Assembly (NCBI RefSeq): GCF_907165205.1
Contig: NC_058197.1
Location: forward strand, 3,164,501 to 3,228,500
Reading direction: 5' to 3'
DNA from: Coccinella septempunctata
Lineage: Eukaryota > Arthropoda > Insecta > Coleoptera > Coccinellidae
Length of the DNA stretch: 64,000 bases
The position numbers and the translations under genes are program-made. Shown here piece after piece: positions 11,801 to 21,112 of this stretch; position 1 is the stretch's first letter, and the number at the start of each line of letters is the position of its first letter. The notes beneath the pieces are model-generated. The model saw only the letters and a list, made by a program, of their open reading frames with translations. It was not told the origin of the DNA and ran no database searches.

Positions 11801-12766
11801 ACAGTGAAAAACTAGATGCAGATATTCCAATGAACTTCCGTTCTGTAGGTATTCAGGTAAAACGTCCTTATTCAAGATGTCGATTATAAGTGACAGTTTT
11901 TTGGATGTATTGAGTCGTGGAGGTGCTACTCGATGAAGAGGATCTGTTCCTTCCCGTTCGGCAAAGTATCTCCTCATGTCAGAGTCAACTTGTCGGTGGA
12001 GCTCTTCCCTATCGTCCTGGTGTTCAGGCTCATTTGCTTTGCAAGAAGGACTTTCAGTATCAATGTCTTCTGGGTGTTGTTGCCCAGGTATGTGAACTTC
12101 ATCAGGGGTGTTGGTGTTATTCTCCATTGCTAGCGGACGCTGAAGTTCTCGTTTAATTGCGTCTATTCGGGCCGTTGGTACTAGTTCATTTCTCAGAATT
12201 ACGCGGTACTGGTCTGCCACTCGTTGTTCAGTGACATTGACATTTGGGTAGGCAATGCAGAATTCCTCATGGAGCCTTTTCCTATAGTTGTTCGTGTTCT
12301 GCCCTAGTCCCGTGATGGAGTTATATATGCGGACAATAGTTTCATTCATGGACGTTGTCCACTTCATGCGCTTTCTCACTAACCCCGCTTGGGTGAGCAC
12401 TGGCTGAATATCCTGCGCAGCACCTTCAGCGGTTCGAGTCGGCAATTGAATTGGACTCGTTGGTTGCTGTTGTTGCTTTGGAGCTGTAGCTTGTTTTGCA
12501 GCAGGAGCCCGCTTCCTCAACATCCTGCCACCGACGTCCCGCATGCTGTCATGTCCAGCGCCGGCTCCAGACATGCCCTGACGATCCCCAGGCAGCGACT
12601 TGTTTCCGAGGCTTCTCGTAATCACCATTTTCATGGGTTTGTGCTCCCCTTTCTCGGTTTGGGTGAGGGGTAGAGAAATGAGAGCAGAAAGAGCACCCCT
12701 ATGAAGGATGTGAAAGAGAGAGGAAGAAGGAATGGGACTGCGGACAGCAGGCGTGGCTGGCTGCAC
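8829..12766 (-). pseudogene. R4 ORF (Myb-like, RT, CCHC, restriction-like endonuclease), copy R4-3, one frameshift
   Basis: The single R4 ORF would make the enzyme that nicks the target and reverse-transcribes the element RNA. Residues 131-195 are Myb-like (KRMKW, then NVTEQRVADQ). RT motifs include KAPGPDG, the motif A AYIDYKKAFD, RRGIFQGDSLSP and YMDD at 763-766. A CX3CX7HX4C finger falls at about 1065-1082 and the endonuclease residues at about RPD 1151-1153 and D1168 (FIDVAIP). Motif order and the finger spacing identify the R4/Dong clade. A T is missing in the T run at 10442-10446 (five instead of six), splitting the ORF into 778 and 536 codons. R4-6 shares this lesion. Confidence 0.92.
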
Positions 12767-12788
12767 CGTCTACGTCGTTACGATGGCT

Positions 12789-12831
12789 ACCTGGCAGGCC
12801 ATCTACCAGATAGCTGCCAGGCAGGCCAGAC
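12789..12831 (-). other. R4 5'-terminal fold, possible HDV-like ribozyme start
   Basis: The element RNA begins with G. Nucleotides 1-7 (GUCUGGC) can pair with 37-43 (GCCAGGU) as seven pairs, two of them wobble. Between them CUGGCAGCUAUCU and AGAUGGCCUGCCAG can form a competing long hairpin. A further CAUCG/CGGUG stem lies just downstream. A P1 helix starting at the exact 5' end is how HDV-like ribozymes of R2-type elements are built. The catalytic residues cannot be assigned with confidence here. Confidence 0.35.
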
Positions 12832-12840
12832 ATTATTATG
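12832..12840. repeat. ATT target-repeat spacer between R4-3 and R4-4
   Basis: ATTATTATG, nine bases; one ATT fewer than the other array spacers. Confidence 0.9.
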
Positions 12841-14104
12841 ACTTTAGCCTTGCGGCTTTCACACTCCTCTCCAGAGGAAAATTCACTTATCCCAGATATC
12901 TTAGATATCAAAAGGATTAAGCTCTGTTGGAACCCTTTCCAGGTTTTCGGGCTCGTGGTGGTGGTCGGGTCCGGGTCGCTCCTCGCCTCCCTGCTGTAGG
13001 TTGGATTCCTGCTCAACCCGCACTTCCTGTCCGCGCAGACGGTGTTCCTCTGCATTCCCCATGTACTTGCGTACAGTTCTCGCCGTTCCGAGCAGTACCG
13101 CCTTCTGCATGACTCTATAGATATTTTCGTCCAACTGAAGTTTCCTCAAGTTCTCTAGTAGTTTCTTCGGTATCAGGCCTGTAGATGAAATGACAATAGG
13201 GATGGTCTTGATATCTTTCAGCTTCCACTGTCTTCTGGTTTGTTCCTCGAGATCTCTGTATTTTGAAATTTTTTCAGTGTGCCTATCTAGAAGATTGGTA
13301 TTATTTGGAATTGCCACGTCTATGAATAGTGCTCTGTCCTCATCCTTATTGAGCAATATGAGGTCTGGTCTATTGTGGGTTATTTTTCGGTCTGTGAGAA
13401 CCGTGCGATCCCAGTAGAGCTTGTGATGTTCGTTTTCCAGCACAGCATCCGGATGGTAATTGTAATAAGGAACCTTTTTCGAAGTTAGAAGTTGGTGTTT
13501 TAGTGCCAATTCTTGGTGAAGAATCTTGGCAACAGCATCATGTCTATTTTTGTACTCCGTGCCCGCGAACTTCTGACATCCCCCGGTGATGTGCTGGATA
13601 GTTTCATGTGTCGCACAGCCATAACGACAGCTATCGTCCGCCACTGAGGCATCCTTGGCGATGTACTTCATGTAATTTCTTGTTGGAATCACCTGATCCT
13701 GGATGGCGAGCATGAAGCCCTCTGTCTCAGGAAACAACCTTCCGGAAGTCAACCAGTAGTTCGACGCAGATATGTCGACGTAATCATGGTTGACCTCGTT
13801 CTGGTGCCTCCCATGCAAAGGTTTGCCAATCAGTTTCTGCATTTTACTTTCTGCAGAGTGTTCGACGGTTTCCAAGTGATCCTGTTGTAGCTTTAATGGT
13901 GTAGAACTATCAGCAACACAAACTACTCGATGGAGTTCTGACGAAGCTGCCTTGCTCAAGAAATATTTTCGAAGTCCTTCAATTTCCTGGGACATACGGT
14001 TGGACAAATCAACAATTCCTCTACCCCCAAGATGTCGTGGCAGCTCTGTCCGTTCTATTGAGCTTTTGGGGTGATGTTTATTGTGTTTAGTCAGCATCGT
14101 CCTT
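12841..14104 (-). mobile_element. R4/Dong-like element copy R4-4, 5'-truncated
   Basis: Has the normal 3' end (CTAAAGTC) but starts inside the RT thumb region at AAGGACGATG. Its broken 5' end is fused to (ATT)n and then unit DNA TATACTCAAAAC, as expected from incomplete target-primed reverse transcription. It carries substitutions not seen in R4-1 to R4-3, so it is a separate insertion and not a duplicate of them. Confidence 0.9.
12901..14104 (-). pseudogene. R4 ORF fragment, copy R4-4 (finger and endonuclease)
   Basis: About 400 codons of the R4 C-terminal part are open from the truncated 5' end to a stop at 12901. The CX3CX7HX4C finger and RPDL...FIDVAIP motif are intact. The stop is a TCA-to-TAA change five codons before the usual DIWDK end. 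The frame continues upstream through (ATT)n as a run of isoleucines into unit DNA; that extension is an accident of the fusion. Confidence 0.88.
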
Positions 14105-14124
14105 ATTATTATTATTATTATTAT
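14105..14124. repeat. (ATT)n at the R4-4/unit junction
   Basis: Remaining ATT tract of the R4 target next to TATACTCAAAAC. The corresponding site is empty and flanked by TTTA repeats at about 17988, 19060, 42178 and 50572. Confidence 0.85.
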
Positions 14125-15045
14125 ATACTCAAAACTTTTCGGTTTCCCGGTTAAGACCTTGAAAATGAAATTCATGAAGTAGATAGTAGTGCTCCGTATA
14201 ATTAGGGTGAAAACAAAAAATAACGATTCTGTACTTATATATAGGAACCTACATGGATTTCTGCATATACATCAGAGTCGTTAAATCTATTCAGGGACAT
14301 TCTTTCTATAGTTTTATTTCCTCAGGAAAAACGTGTATACCATCTACAACGTGAATGTAAATGATGAAAAAGAATTCCATAGAAATTATTAATTTTGAAA
14401 TATTGTTTGGAGCAGCGAGATTTGAAACAAACTCAAGAATTGAAATACTAATGCGCTTCAATACTTGCTTATCCAGATAGTCATTATCTGTATCGATAAC
14501 TTATACTTTTCAATTGTTGATATTTTATCATTTCATAATATCAGAAACGTTTGAAAAAATATAGTATATTCTTTCTGTAAGAAAAATACTCTGGACAATT
14601 ATCATTTAAATTCTCATATGTTTCATAAACTCATAATTATATAAAACACTCTATAATTTAAGGTATTTTTAGTGTTAGGCTCAAGTATCACAAAATATTT
14701 TATATGTTCTTTTTAGGTATCATAAGTAATGGATTGAACACTATAAGTAAAATATCGCAGGAATTTGGACAGGTTGAAAAACAATCTCTTATGAATTCGC
14801 CAACGTTTCGGAACTATTTTGTTCCTTTCTCAAGGCTCATCATACAACTAGTAAAAGTAACACTTTAAAATTGGTCATAGGAAGTTAAGGATAAATCAAC
14901 AAACAGTCCGACGTGTGACAGTTAAATTGAACGAATGTAATACATTTATTCCATAGAAATTTTAAGTCACAGCAATCTAATATCGAATCAGACGACGGAA
15001 CGGGCAATTGGGTGGTGCGGTGCTAGGGAGGGATGGTAGAGGGGC

Positions 15046-15081
15046 TATATAACAGCGGAGTAGATGTACAAAGTATTCAGT
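15046..15081 (+). promoter_or_regulatory. TATA box plus TCAGT initiator, copy K2
   Basis: TATATAA at 15046-15052 and TCAGT at 15077-15081. The predicted start A is at 15079, only eight bases before the ORF's ATG at 15087, an unusually short leader. Confidence 0.65.
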
Positions 15082-15086
15082 TGTGA

Positions 15087-15596
15087 ATGTGCTTCGTGCT
15101 GCAAATATTGTGTTGTGGTTTACATTTTTTAACTTTGATACTATCGAATTTTATCGTTTCATACTTAAATATTTTTTTCATTGTGGAAGACGAGATGGAC
15201 AGAAAGAAGATCTTGAGAATGGGATTGGAAAAATTGAACTCTAAACAAATTGACTTGAGGAGAACAGTTCAAATCAGGAATTTTCTGAAGTCACATGTAG
15301 GAGAACGAAAAAGAGGAAAAGTTCCGCAGAAAAAATCCGACACTCACGCTGCAAGAAGAGAAGGTAATCAAGATGAACATAGCCAAAAAGTCGTGAAGAA
15401 AATAAATTCCGATGTTGGAGAAAAAAAGCAGTATGTGTCGAACGGAAATCTGAGAAAACGCTTGACGAGGTCTTTCATTCTGAAGGAGATTCTGAATATG
15501 ACATCTATTAGAAGAAAAGAAGATCCTAATATCAAACTTTTCAATGTGAATGACTACATTGAGATTTTTAGGAAGAAGGAGAAACCTATAAAATGA
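15087..15596 (+). CDS. unknown basic protein with hydrophobic N-terminus, copy K2 (intact)
   Basis: A 169-aa ORF that I do not recognise. Residues 1 to about 33 are strongly hydrophobic (it begins MCFVLQILCCGLHFLTLI), like a signal peptide or signal anchor, and end before the acidic VEDEMD. The rest is Lys/Arg-rich with no cysteines (KKILRMGLEKL, GERKRGKVPQKK, NGNLRKRLTRSF), so the product should be a strongly basic, probably secreted or membrane-anchored peptide. A TATA/initiator pair lies just upstream and an AATAAA-like signal about 245 bases after the stop. The ATG at 15087 was chosen because only it joins the hydrophobic part to the basic body in frame. With an eight-base leader, initiation at the internal ATG (MDRKKIL) is also possible. 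It could be an ampliconic gene, an exon of a larger gene, or a chance ORF in a repeat. Confidence 0.5.
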   Translation: MCFVLQILCCGLHFLTLILSNFIVSYLNIFFIVEDEMDRKKILRMGLEKLNSKQIDLRRTVQIRNFLKSHVGERKRGKVPQKKSDTHAARREGNQDEHSQKVVKKINSDVGEKKQYVSNGNLRKRLTRSFILKEILNMTSIRRKEDPNIKLFNVNDYIEIFRKKEKPIK

Positions 15597-15837
15597 AACT
15601 TTTGTAGGATTTGTAACTCCAGCCCGCGCTCTATATTCAAAATGAAATATTAACTTCGAACAAAATTGAAAATTGTTAGATGTAGAGAAAAGACAACAGT
15701 ACTGTTTTGAGTACTATGCGTAAAAGACTGAACGCTCCTTGAACTGCGATCAAGAAATAGAAAATTCATAATATTGGAGTGCAAGTCTGATATTTGAATT
15801 TACAGCATATTCTTAATGAAACATTAATTTTGAAAAC

Positions 15838-15844
15838 AAATAAA
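15838..15844 (+). terminator. candidate polyadenylation signal for K2
   Basis: AAATAAA about 245 bases after the K2 stop codon. It is weak evidence in such AT-rich DNA, but it is the first AATAAA downstream that I noticed. Confidence 0.3.
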
Positions 15845-17842
15845 AAATGATAGGGGATTATAAAAGTTAACAGTTAGTACTGTTTCAAGTACTATGCAAA
15901 AACAATCCACTGAACGCTTCTTGACCTGCAATCAAGCAATAGGTTATGTATGAATTCAGAGTGCAAGTCTGATATAATGAATCATTTATGATATAGAGTG
16001 TATTCTAAATGAAACATAAGGTTTGAAAAAAAATTAAAAATTGTAAGGTGTACTCAAAACACAACGTTAGGTCCCGTTCCAAGTATAGTATAAAAAAAAT
16101 TAAAACTTCAAAATATGACCAGATATACTTATTATCAGCAAAAATTAAGTAGGAGGATATCAAATAAGTGAGCCTTCGAATAAGGGCGATAAATAAACGA
16201 AATCAACTCAGATATATGAAAACCAACAACTGTTGATTTGTTTGTCCACTTTTATATCAATGTGTATTATGTTCCTGAATTAATTTCGTTTGTTTTGAGT
16301 TATTTCATCCTCTCATTTATTGAGACATTGGTTCACTATAACCAGGATAATTTCCAATCCTGCTTTTTTTTGTCATTCAAGAACATTGTTCTAGGGATTC
16401 ATCTACTATTTATATCCTACAGATAATTGGAAAAATTTGCTCTTTTCAGTTTCACTAGTTATAATGGCGTCATAGATCTAACGCTACGCTACGCACCGTA
16501 ATTTTTTATATTGTTTTCTCATTATTCCATATGCCAGCTTCAGTTCTCTCGCGAATATTATTATTCCAGTTTCAACCTCAAGAAAAAGGCTACTGCAACC
16601 AAAATTTTTCGTTATTTTCTCTAATAAATTTCAGCAATCCATTTTAAGAAATTCATGACGGAAGAAAGTAACTTTTTTATTCGGTTTTTCGAAGTTTTCC
16701 ATGAGCTATATGGATGTGTAGAGGATGTTTCATTGAAATGAATTAATTTCAAAAGAAATTACCTGAGCCTGAAACAAAGAACAGTTTACATTGACGAATA
16801 TAATAGACAGATAGAATAGAAATCAACGTTCATACTTAATTATCGAAATCTCATTTCTCTTGACAAATACAAAGGGGATTCATCTGTAAAAAAAAACCAG
16901 AACAATATCATGGAAACCAAAAATGTGCCATAACTGATCTACGGGACTACTATTTCTTGATAAGCAAAAAAAAACCCTATTCAAAACCATTGACGTATTG
17001 AAGTATACAGTAAAATATTTGTTACTTTGACTAGGTGACAGGTACAGAATAACACAGGTACAGTATAACCAATACAATAAACCATCCCTCAACGTTTCCG
17101 CCCGTAACGGACCGATTTGGTCATAATTACTACCTGCGAAAACAAGGAATTGTATAGCAGGAACTTTGAAGTATTTTGAAATAAGATATTTGATTGTTGA
17201 TGCATTTTTCGGAAATATTGCAATTAATTATCGATTTATGTTCGAACCCCAGCATCTCAAAATAGAACTTTTTTCCATAAAACGGCCTTTTCAAAATCAT
17301 TTTGAATATTTTCGATAGCCGGAGCAGCATAGAAATCATAAAATATCTAATCTAAACAGCAAATGAATTTGGACGGCCAAAAACTTGCATAAGTTTGACT
17401 ATGTCTAATTTCGACATTATTTCGGCGATATTTTATTTTCACTTTACTGAATGTCACTTGCATTGTTTATTTTTTTTTAACTTCTTTTCGTACTGGGCGT
17501 GAATATAATTTCCGATTTTCGTCTTAAATTTTGGAGATAGTGAGGCCTTACAAATGTTTTAGTGTGACTTTCGGACTAATATCAAGTTATTTCCGTATAA
17601 TTCCCCATTTTGAAAAACGATAGCAGAATATTCCGTATCCAGGAATACCTTGTCAATTTTGGTCATAGAAAGGATAGGATGGATCATAATTCGACTACAA
17701 TAGAGGTTTTTATTTAAACAAATTTTTTTCGATGAAAGTACAAAACGAAAGAATTTTTTGGTGGATATGCTGTTAAAAATACATTATGACTTCGACAACA
17801 ATTCCTGAATGTTGCACCATTCTATCGTTAAAGCATACTGAA

Positions 17843-18857
17843 AGCTGGAAATCTTGGAAAATTCAATGTCATGTCACCAGAGTCACATGTTACTCGATGG
17901 GAATCCATGCCGTATTTTAAGAAACCAAGTTTTTAACCCTTATAATATGAGAATATTTCATTTTAATTATTTATTTATTTATTTATTCATTATTATATAC
18001 TCAAAATTTTTCGTTTTCCCGGTTAAGACATTGAAAATGAAATTCATGAAGTAGATAGTAGTGCTCCGTATTATTAGGGTGAAAATAAAAAATAACGATT
18101 CTAACCTACATGGATTTCTGCATATACATCAGAGTCGTTAAATCTATTCAGGGACATTCTTTCTATAGTTTTTATTTCCTCAGGAAAAACGTGTATACCA
18201 TCTACAACGTGAATGTAAATGATGAAAAAGAATTCTCTAGAAATTATTAATTTTGAAATATTGTTTGGAGCAGCGAGATTTGAAACAAACTTAAGAATTG
18301 AAATACTAATGCGCTTTAATATTTTCGATAGCCGGAGCAGCATAGAAATCATAAAATATCTAATCTAAACAGCAAATGAATTTGGACGGCCAAAAACTTG
18401 CATAAGTTTGACTATGTCTAATTTCGACATTATTTCGGCGATATTTTATTTTCACTTTACTGAATGTCACTTGCATTGTTTATTTTTTTTAATAACTTCT
18501 TTTCGTACTGGGCGTGAATATAATATCCGATTTTCGTCTTAAATTTTGGAGATAGTGAGGCCTTACAAATGTTTTAGTGTGACTTTCGGACTAATATCAA
18601 GTTATTTCCTTATAATTCCCCATTTTGAAAAACGATAGCAGAATATTCCGTATCCAGGAATACCTTGTCAATTTTGGGCATAGTAAGGATAGGATGGATC
18701 ATAATTCGACTAAAATAGAGGTTTTCATTTAAACAAATTTTTTTCGATGAAAGTACAAAACGAAAGAATTTTTTGGTAGATATGCTGTTAAAAATACATT
18801 ATGACTTCGACAACAATTCCTGAATGTTGCACCATTCTATCGTTAAAGCATACTGAA
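17843..18857 (+). repeat. U-repeat unit 2, internally deleted (forward)
   Basis: Short unit of about 1 kb. At 18320 the sequence passes from ...GCGCTTTAATA directly to ATTTTCGATAGCCGG, skipping the part that holds the promoter and ORF (about 2.9 kb). The joint falls in an AATATTTT-like microhomology. A short TTTA tract is at 17968-17987. No gene is left. Confidence 0.88.
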
Positions 18858-18988
18858 AGCTGGAAATCTTGGAAAATTCAATGTCATGTCACCAGAGTCA
18901 CATGTTACTCGATGGGGAATCCATGCCGTATTTTAAGAAACCAAGTTTTTAACTCCTATAATATGAGAATATTTCATTTCAATTATTC

Positions 18989-18990
18989 AT

Positions 18991-19057
<67 letters not shown>

Positions 19058-19058
19058 T
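18989..19058. repeat. (TTTA)n microsatellite
   Basis: About 70 bases of TTTA, next to the empty ATT target TTCATTATTATA. Confidence 0.95.
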
Positions 19059-19993
19059 TCATTATTATATACTCAAAATTTTTCGTTTTCCCGGTTAAGA
19101 CATTGAAAAGGAAATTCATGAAGTAGATAGTAGTGCTCCGTATAATTAGGGTGAAAATAAAAAATAACGATTCTAACCTACATGGATTTCTGCATATACA
19201 TCAGAGTCGTTAAATCTATTCAGGGACATTCTTTCAATAGTTTTTATTTCCTCAGGAAAAACGTGTATACCATCTACAACGTGAATGTAAATGATGAAAA
19301 AGAATTCTCTAGAAATTATTAATTTTGAAATATTGTTTGGAGCAGCGAGATTTGAAACAAACTTAAGAATTGAAATACTAATGCGCTTTAATACTTGCTT
19401 ATCCAGATAGTTATTATCTGTATCGAAAACTTATACTTTTCAATTGTTGATATTTTATCATTTCATAATATCAGAAACGTTTGAAAAAATAAACAGTAAT
19501 ATAGTATATTCTATCTGTAAGAAAAATACTCTGGACAATTATCATTTAAATTCGCATATGTTTCATAAACTCATAATTTTATAAAACACTCTATAATTTC
19601 AGGTATTTTTAGTGTTAGGCTCAAGTATCACAAAATAACAAAATATTTTATATGTTCTTTTTAGGTATCATAAATAATGAATTGAACACAATAAGTAAAA
19701 TATCGCAGGAATTTGGACAGGTTGAAAAACAATCTCTTATGAATTCGCCAACGTTTCGGAACTATTTTGTTCCTTTCTCAAGGCTCATCATACAACTAAT
19801 AAAAGTAACACTTTAAAATTGGTCATAGGAAGTTAAGGATAAATCAACAAACAGTCCGACGTGTGACAGTTAAATCGAACGAATGTAATACGTTGATTCC
19901 ATAGAAATTTTAAGTCACAGCAATCTAATATCGAATCAGACGACGGAACGGGCAATTGGGTGGTGGGGTGCTAAGGAGGGATGGTAGAGGGGC

Positions 19994-20030
19994 TATATAA
20001 CAGCGGAGTAGATGTACAAAGTATTCAGTT
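19994..20030 (+). promoter_or_regulatory. TATA box plus initiator, copy K3
   Basis: TATATAA at 19994-20000 and TCAGTT at 20025-20030, same spacing as the other copies. Confidence 0.65.
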
Positions 20031-20034
20031 GTGA

Positions 20035-20536
20035 ATGTGCTTCGTGCTGCAAATATTGTTTACATTTTTTAACTTTGATACTATCGAATTTTATCGTTTC
20101 ATACTTAAATATTTTTTTCATTGTGGAAGACGAGATGGACAGAAAGAAGATCTTGAGAATGGGATTGGAAAAATTGAAGTCTAAACAAATTGACTTGAGG
20201 AGAACAGTTCAAATCAGGAATTTTCTGAAGTCACATGTAGGAGAACGAAAAAGAGGAAAAGTTCCGCAGAAAAAATCCGACACTCACTCTGCAAGAAGAG
20301 AAGGTAATCAAGATGAACATAGCCAAAAAGTCGTGAAGAAAATAAATTCCGATGTTGGAGAAAAAAAGCAGTATGTGTCGAACGGAAATCTGAGAAAACG
20401 CTTGACGAGGTCTTTCATTCTGAAGGAGATTCTGAATATGACATCTATTAGAAGAAAAGAAGATCCTAATATCAAACTTTTCAATGTAAATGACTACATT
20501 GAGATTTTTAGGAAGAAGGAGAAACCTATAAAATGA
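20035..20536 (+). pseudogene. basic protein ORF, copy K3, frameshifted
   Basis: Shares the eight-base deletion of K1 near the N-terminus, so the hydrophobic leader (ATG at 20035) and the basic body are out of frame. The body is open from the internal MDRKKIL methionine to the stop at 20536. It does not have K1's extra nine-base deletion, so that one arose after the two units separated. Confidence 0.5.
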
Positions 20537-21112
20537 AAACTTTTGTAGGATTTGTAACTCCAGCCCGCGCTCTATATTCAAAATGAAGTATTAACTTCGA
20601 AAAAAATTGAAAATTGTTAGATGTAGAGAAAAGACAACAGTACTGTTTTAAGTACTATGCGTAAAGACTGAACGCTCCTTGACCTGCGATCAAGAAATAG
20701 AAAATTCATAATATTGGAGTGCAAGTCTGATATTTGAATTTACAGCATATTCTTAATGAAACATAAATTTCGAAAACAAATAAAAATTGATAGGGGATCA
20801 TAAAAGTTGACAGTTAGTACTGTTTCAAGTACTATGCAAAAAAAATCCACTGAACGCTTCTTGACCTGCTATCAAGCAATAGGTTGTGTATGAATTCAGA
20901 GTGCAAGTCTGCTATAATGAATCATTTATGATATAGAGTGTATTCTAAATGAAACATTAGGTTTGAAAAAAAATTAAAAATTGTTAGGTGTACTCAAAAG
21001 ACAACGTTAGGTCCCGTTCCAAGTACGGTATAAAAAAAATAAAACTTCAAAATATGACCAGATATACTAATTATCAGTAAAAATTAAGTAGGAGGATATC
21101 AAATAAGTGAGC

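Larger units (their letters stand above)
8787..12831 (-). mobile_element. R4/Dong-like element copy R4-3, full length
   Basis: Full-length 4045-bp copy and the reference for this family in the window. It has a 65-nt 5' UTR, one long ORF of about 1312 codons and a 42-nt 3' UTR. It lies head to tail with R4-2 (3' side) and R4-4 (5' side), separated by 12 and 9 bases of ATT repeat. It is almost identical to R4-6 at 23519-27563. Confidence 0.93.
14105..17842 (+). repeat. U-repeat unit 1, right part (forward)
   Basis: Most complete uninterrupted stretch of the unit: from the R4 target through the region antisense to a 75-codon ORF, the hairpin, promoter, basic-protein ORF and triplicated repeat, then about 1.7 kb (16180-17842) in which I see no gene, only short unconserved ORFs and AT-rich sequence. 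It returns to the next unit at AGCTGGAAATC (17843). The distance from this target site to the next gives a period of about 3.9 kb. Confidence 0.9.
18858..21112 (+). repeat. U-repeat unit 3, left part (forward)
   Basis: Near-identical to 1-2263 and truncated at exactly the same point by R4 sequence. It holds a TTTA microsatellite at 18989-19058, the hairpin at 19758-19773, the K3 promoter and ORF, and the triplicated repeat (about 20565-21050). Confidence 0.9.

Noticed and set aside
2318..13417. Plus-strand ORFs of 60-140 codons across the R4 array
   Set aside because: They lie antisense to the R4 reverse transcriptase frame and recur with it in every copy. The minus-strand frame explains the conservation.
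12901..14175. ORF beginning MNFIFKVLTGKPKSFEY with a run of isoleucines, a possible fusion protein
   Set aside because: The isoleucine run is the (ATT)n target read in frame, joining unit DNA to R4-4. A similar accident occurs at 46057 and near 27643.
16180..17842. Short ORFs in the distal unit (16238-16426 plus, 16880-17092 minus, 17130-17339 minus) as genes
   Set aside because: They are AT-rich with long Phe/Ile/Tyr runs, have no start context or promoter, and are altered by indels in other units.
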